A DNA stretch of 64,000 nt from SZUA-442 sp963792405 (GTDB lineage Bacteria; Actinomycetota; Acidimicrobiia; Spongiisociales; UBA5794). Position 1 is the first letter of the stretch, and every line of letters starts with the position of its first letter. This document shows, piece by piece, positions 60,521 to 64,000 of this stretch. Both the position numbers and the translations under genes were made by a program. Location of the stretch: positions 434,001 to 498,000 of the forward strand of contig CAWBVU010000006.1 of assembly GCA_963792405.1 (NCBI GenBank), read 5' to 3'. Below the pieces are notes generated by a model that was given only the letters and a program-made list of their open reading frames with translations, was not told the DNA's origin and made no database searches.

Positions 60521-61768
60521 ATGGCCACTCGCCGCGCCCTCGTCCTCTCCCTGGTCCTCGCCGTCGGCACCATCGGATGCCAGTCGACGGCCGACGCGCC
60601 GACCTCGACCGCACCGATCCTGACCACGACCTCGAGCCAACCTGATGCCACGACGACGAGTTCGGTCGCGGGTTCGACCACGACGTCCACCGCGACGACC
60701 ACGACGACCGCCCCCGCGGTCGACATCGAGGACCTCACGCTCACCCTCACGGAGGTGGCGAGCGGGTTCGACGTCCCCGTCCTTCTCGTCGCCGATCCCG
60801 ATGGCGGCAGCGACCTCGTGGTGGAGCAGTCGGGGAGGATCGTCCGCCTCGACGACCGATCCGTGGCGCTCGACCTCTCCGATGACGTGGTCTACGGGGG
60901 CGAGCAGGGGTTGCTCGGGCTCGCCTTCCACCCCGAATTCGCCAGCAACCGGCTCGCCTACGTCGACTACGTCGGCGAGGGTCCCCGCACCGTCGTCGAG
61001 CAGTTCAGGGTCGGGCCCGATGGTGGCTTCGACACGTCGAGCCGCACGATCATCCTCGAGGTGCCCCAGCCCGCGTCGAACCACAATGGGGGGATGATCG
61101 GGTTCGGCCCCGATGGCTACCTCTGGATCGGCATGGGCGACGGCGGTGGGGCAGACGACCAGTTCGGGAACGGTCAGCGCGCCGACACCCTGCTCGGCGC
61201 CATGCTGCGCATCGCGGTGGGCGTCGAGGGCATCGACACGTATGCCATCCCTCCCGACAACCCGTATGCGACGGGAGGTGGCGGCGCACCGGAGGTGTGG
61301 GCGATCGGCCTCAGGAACCCGTGGAGGTTCTCCTTCGACGGTGAGACGGTGTGGATCGGCGATGTCGGTCAGGGAACGATCGAGGAGGTGTCGTCGGCAC
61401 CGACATCGCTCGCCGGCGCGAACTACGGGTGGCCGGTGATGGAGGGCTCCAACTGCTTCCTGGCATCCGAGTGTGATGCATCCCCATTCGTCTCGCCCGT
61501 CACCGAGTACGACCACTCGGAGGGATGCTCGATCACCGGGGGGTTCGTGTATCGGGGCGACGCCATACCGGCGCTCGTGGGGTCGTACCTGTATTCGGAC
61601 TACTGCTCGGGCTTCCTCCGGAGTTGGTCCCCGGAGACGGGTGACCTGGACTGGACACCCCAGGTCGGCTCGACGCCGAGCGTGACCGGGTTCGGCATCG
61701 GTGGTGACGGAGAGCTCTACGTCGTCTCCCACTCCGGACGCATCCTCAGGGTGGAGGCGAGGGGGTGA
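60521..61768 (+). CDS. Glucose/sorbosone-dehydrogenase-like (PQQ-type) lipoprotein
   Basis: A 415-aa exported protein. The signal peptide ends T-I-G-C near residue 20, followed by a Thr/Ser linker, so it is a lipoprotein. The beta-propeller domain begins VASGFDVPVLLVADPDG and contains GEQGLLGLAFHPEF, the ligand-like NHNGGMIGFGPDGYLWIGMGDGG, and GLRNPWRFSFDG, the pattern of soluble glucose/aldose dehydrogenases that use PQQ. Substrate unknown. ATG 60521 begins the signal. An in-frame ATG at 60473 overlaps the ramB stop and is less likely. It overlaps the ribokinase gene by four bases. Confidence 0.87.
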   Translation: MATRRALVLSLVLAVGTIGCQSTADAPTSTAPILTTTSSQPDATTTSSVAGSTTTSTATTTTTAPAVDIEDLTLTLTEVASGFDVPVLLVADPDGGSDLVVEQSGRIVRLDDRSVALDLSDDVVYGGEQGLLGLAFHPEFASNRLAYVDYVGEGPRTVVEQFRVGPDGGFDTSSRTIILEVPQPASNHNGGMIGFGPDGYLWIGMGDGGGADDQFGNGQRADTLLGAMLRIAVGVEGIDTYAIPPDNPYATGGGGAPEVWAIGLRNPWRFSFDGETVWIGDVGQGTIEEVSSAPTSLAGANYGWPVMEGSNCFLASECDASPFVSPVTEYDHSEGCSITGGFVYRGDAIPALVGSYLYSDYCSGFLRSWSPETGDLDWTPQVGSTPSVTGFGIGGDGELYVVSHSGRILRVEARG

Positions 61769-62643
61769 TCGTCGTCGTCGGCTCCGTGAACCTCGACATC
61801 GTCGCCGAGGTCGATCGGCCGCCCCGACCGGGCGAGACGGTGCTTGCAAGGGCCCACACCACGGTCCACGGCGGGAAGGGTGCGAACCAGGCCGTCGCGG
61901 CGGCCCGGCTGGGGGCCGACGTGTACGTCGTCGGATGCGTCGGGCGCGACGCCCACGGCGATGAGCTGCGCCGGGGGCTCGCCGAGGAGGGCATCGACGT
62001 CACGTTCCTCGCGACCTCGGACTCGCCGACCGGGATGGCCTCCATCACTGTGGATCCCTCGGGCGAGAACACGATCGTGGTCGGCACCGGCGCCAACGAC
62101 GACGTGGACCTGCCGCCCGACGTGCTCGCCCTGCTCGCTCGCGCCGATGTCGTGCTGTCGCAACTCGAGATCCCGATCTCGGTCGTCGCGGACGCCGCAG
62201 CGGCGACGCGTGGTGTGTTCATCCTCAACGCGGCGCCCGCGGCGGACCTCCCGGACTCGCTGCGACGCTCGATCGACGTCCTCGTCGCGAACGAACACGA
62301 GATCACCGCGATCGCCGGTGCACCGGATCCGGACACCATCAGGGGACTCGGTATCGCGACCGTCGTCGTCACCCTGGGGTCACGCGGCGCCGAGGTGGTC
62401 ACGACCGGCGACACCGCCTTCGTCCCCGCTCCCGACGTGCCGGTGAGGGACACGACGGGCGCGGGTGATGCGTTCTGCGGTGCCCTGGCCAGGGGACTCG
62501 ACACGGGGCTCGACGTGTTCGATGCCGCAGCGGCGGCGGTGGTCGCAGGCTCGCTCGCCACGACCATGGTGGGTGCGCGGTCTGCCATGCCCGATCTTGC
62601 CAGACTGGAGCGCGCGATGACGACGCGAAGGAGGACGTCGTGA
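61765..62643 (+). CDS. rbsK: Ribokinase-type PfkB sugar kinase
   Basis: A 292-aa kinase of the PfkB family. It starts GSVNLDIVAEVDRPPRPGET and has the ribokinase signature GGKGANQAVAAARLGA. The catalytic DTTGAGDAFCGAL loop is near residue 230. It is most similar in pattern to ribokinase and would phosphorylate ribose, fitting a nucleoside hydrolase downstream that releases ribose. GTG overlaps the upstream lipoprotein stop (GTGA), and its own end overlaps the next GTG. Other PfkB sugars are possible. Confidence 0.9.
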   Translation: MIVVVGSVNLDIVAEVDRPPRPGETVLARAHTTVHGGKGANQAVAAARLGADVYVVGCVGRDAHGDELRRGLAEEGIDVTFLATSDSPTGMASITVDPSGENTIVVGTGANDDVDLPPDVLALLARADVVLSQLEIPISVVADAAAATRGVFILNAAPAADLPDSLRRSIDVLVANEHEITAIAGAPDPDTIRGLGIATVVVTLGSRGAEVVTTGDTAFVPAPDVPVRDTTGAGDAFCGALARGLDTGLDVFDAAAAAVVAGSLATTMVGARSAMPDLARLERAMTTRRRTS

Positions 62644-63566
62644 GGTCACGCCCGATCATCATCGATACCGACCCCGGGCAGGACGATGCGATCGCCATGC
62701 TCCTCGCTCTCGGTTCGCCCGAGGTCGACGTGGTTGCGATCACGACGGTCGCGGGCAACGTGCCGCAGCCCCGCGTGACCGACAACGCCCGCGCCATCCT
62801 GGCCCTCGCCGGACGCTCCGACGTCCCCGTGTACCGCGGATGTGAGCGTCCCATGCTGCGGGACCTGTACACGGCCGAGTACGTCCACGGCCCGACGGGG
62901 CTCGACGGTGCGACCCTCCCGAGGCCGGCCGTGGCCGCGGAGCCGGGCCACGGCGTCGACCTCATCGTCGAGGGCTGCCTCGACGCGGACGATGAGCCAC
63001 TCACGATCTGTGCGCTCGGGCCGCTCACCAACGTCGGCATGGCCATCGCCAAGGAACCGCGCATCACCGAGAGGATCAGGGAGATCGTATGGATGGGGGG
63101 CGCCATCGACGAGGCGGGCAACACGACGCCTCTCGCCGAGTTCAACGCCTATGTCGATCCCCATGCCGCACACGTCGTGCTGACCAGTGGCGTGCCCATC
63201 ACGATGTTCCCGCTCGACGTGACGCACAGGGCCCTCATGCTCCCCGCACACGTGGAAGCCCTCGCAGCGCGCGGAACTGCGGTGGCCGATGCCGCCGCAG
63301 GCATGATCCGCTTCTACGAGCGCTACGACATCGACAAGTACGACCTTCCCGGTGCCCCGATGCACGACCCGTGTGTCATCGCCTACCTCGTCGACCCGTC
63401 GCTGTTCACGGGTTCGATGCGCCATGTCGCCGTCGACTCCACCAATGAGCCATCCGTGGGGAACACGTTCGTCGTCGACGACGGCCCCCCGAACGCGATG
63501 GTGATGACCGACGTGGATGCCGAGGCCTTCTTCGGGCTCATCATCGACCGCGTCGGTGGGCTGTGA
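62640..63566 (+). CDS. Inosine-uridine-preferring nucleoside hydrolase
   Basis: Hydrolyses the N-glycosidic bond of ribonucleosides to base and ribose. The calcium-site motif DTDPGQDD is at residues 9-16, followed by CALGPLTNVGMAI, IVWMGGAI and GNTTPLAEFNAYVDPHAA. The PLDVTHRALM and APMHDPCVIAYL blocks with the late His/Asp residues complete the fold (308 aa). The GTG start overlaps the ribokinase stop. Together they form a nucleoside-to-ribose-5-phosphate salvage pair. Its stop overlaps the start of a CoA transferase gene. Confidence 0.93.
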   Translation: MRSRPIIIDTDPGQDDAIAMLLALGSPEVDVVAITTVAGNVPQPRVTDNARAILALAGRSDVPVYRGCERPMLRDLYTAEYVHGPTGLDGATLPRPAVAAEPGHGVDLIVEGCLDADDEPLTICALGPLTNVGMAIAKEPRITERIREIVWMGGAIDEAGNTTPLAEFNAYVDPHAAHVVLTSGVPITMFPLDVTHRALMLPAHVEALAARGTAVADAAAGMIRFYERYDIDKYDLPGAPMHDPCVIAYLVDPSLFTGSMRHVAVDSTNEPSVGNTFVVDDGPPNAMVMTDVDAEAFFGLIIDRVGGL

Positions 63567-64000
63567 CGGTCCGAGGTCCCCTCGCCGGTGTGTCCGTCAT
63601 CGAGCTCGCCGGCATCGGGCCGGTACCGATGGCCGCGAGCCTCCTGTCCGAGATGGGCGCGACCGTGGTCCGCATCGACCGCCCGTCGGGGGCTGGTGGC
63701 TCGCTCCCGGGAGGCCTCGATCGCATCGGCGTGAGAGATCGCGTGGTCGTCGAACTCGACCTCAAGTCCGGTTCCGGCATCGAGGTTGCCCATGCGATGC
63801 TCGCCGGCGCCGACGTCCTCATCGAAGGCTTCCGGCCGGGGGTCGCGGAGCGGCTCGGGATCGGGCCGGAGGACGTCGCATCGGCCAATCCGCGCATCGT
63901 GTACGTGCGGGTCACCGGCTGGGGCCAGACAGGGCCCTATGCGTCGATGGCGGGCCATGACATCAACTACATCGGTGTCTCCGGTGTGCTCTCGTCGATC
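63563..64000 (+). CDS. CaiB/BaiF-family CoA transferase, partial (AMACR-like)
   Basis: The first 146 codons of a class III CoA transferase, cut by the window end. The GTG overlaps the nucleoside hydrolase stop (GTGA). It starts GPLAGVSVIELAGIGPVPMAA, has GATVVRIDRPSG, FRPGVAERLGIGPEDV and VTGWGQTGPYASMAGHDINY, the AMACR-like pattern including the Asp region of the active site. It may be an alpha-methylacyl-CoA racemase or a related transferase. The link to the nucleoside pair is only positional. Confidence 0.88.
   Translation, partial: MTVRGPLAGVSVIELAGIGPVPMAASLLSEMGATVVRIDRPSGAGGSLPGGLDRIGVRDRVVVELDLKSGSGIEVAHAMLAGADVLIEGFRPGVAERLGIGPEDVASANPRIVYVRVTGWGQTGPYASMAGHDINYIGVSGVLSSI

Overview
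The window is GC-rich, densely packed bacterial DNA. Many genes join by 4-bp ATGA/GTGA or 1-bp TGATG overlaps, and GTG starts are frequent. Several markers point to Actinomycetota: an FbiD/CofC enzyme and F420-type oxidoreductases (coenzyme F420), an Mca-type amidase (mycothiol), a RamB/ScfR regulator beside the glyoxylate genes, and leaderless promoters with a TANNNT box 6-8 nt before the start codon. The class cannot be fixed from sequence alone. An acidimicrobiia-like lineage is a guess.

Layout. 1-3.4 kb: start of a divergent membrane protein, then gatCAB. 3.4-8.7 kb: PEP carboxylase and, divergently, a tungstate-type ABC transporter (tupBCA). 8.8-17.8 kb: serA, pgpA, a blue-copper lipoprotein, an S9 peptidase, ilvE, a frameshifted thioesterase, an FAH-family hydrolase, gltX and a VOC protein. 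17.8-19.6 kb: tRNA-Gln, tRNA-Glu, a 123-bp tandem repeat containing tRNA-Glu 3' halves, a three-gene operon of small putative RNA-binding proteins (RRM, zinc finger, Sm-like), and a block of intergenic repeats. 19.6-26.4 kb: a secreted 5'-nucleotidase with FG-GAP-like repeats, a PPOX protein, a CPA1 antiporter, a GMC oxidoreductase and an SDR. 26.5-32.4 kb: an orphan sugar-type ABC ATPase, then a leftward operon of ABC binding protein, permease, epimerase, fbiD, PIG-L deacetylase and saccharopine-dehydrogenase-like protein. 32.5-45.7 kb: pyruvate kinase, an Nfu N-domain protein, two tandem VanW-domain wall proteins, a RecB/Cas4-like Fe-S nuclease, Mca, two overlapping GTPases, a lipid kinase, a CheY-like regulator and proline catabolism (pruA). 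45.7-55 kb: an SNase lipoprotein and an acyl-CoA degradation cluster (three SDRs, thiolase, quinone oxidoreductase, MaoC, paired acyl-CoA dehydrogenases, TetR). 55-64 kb: an F420-type LLM oxidoreductase, aceBA with divergent ramB, and a sugar/nucleoside operon that runs into a truncated CoA transferase.

How the genes work together. gltX, tRNA-Gln, tRNA-Glu and gatCAB make up the indirect route to Gln-tRNA(Gln), and the tRNA-Gln has the U1-A72 pair associated with GatCAB recognition. aceB/aceA, PEP carboxylase and pyruvate kinase sit around the PEP-pyruvate-oxaloacetate node, and the acyl-CoA cluster would feed acetyl-CoA into the glyoxylate shunt under RamB control. FbiD, the LLM protein and possibly the PPOX protein tie into F420 chemistry. 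No prophage, transposase, cas gene or CRISPR array was seen. The least explained parts are the small-protein operon at 18542-19151, the tRNA-derived repeats, a possible structured RNA at 11485-11592, the GTPase pair and the leftward operon that lacks an ABC ATPase.
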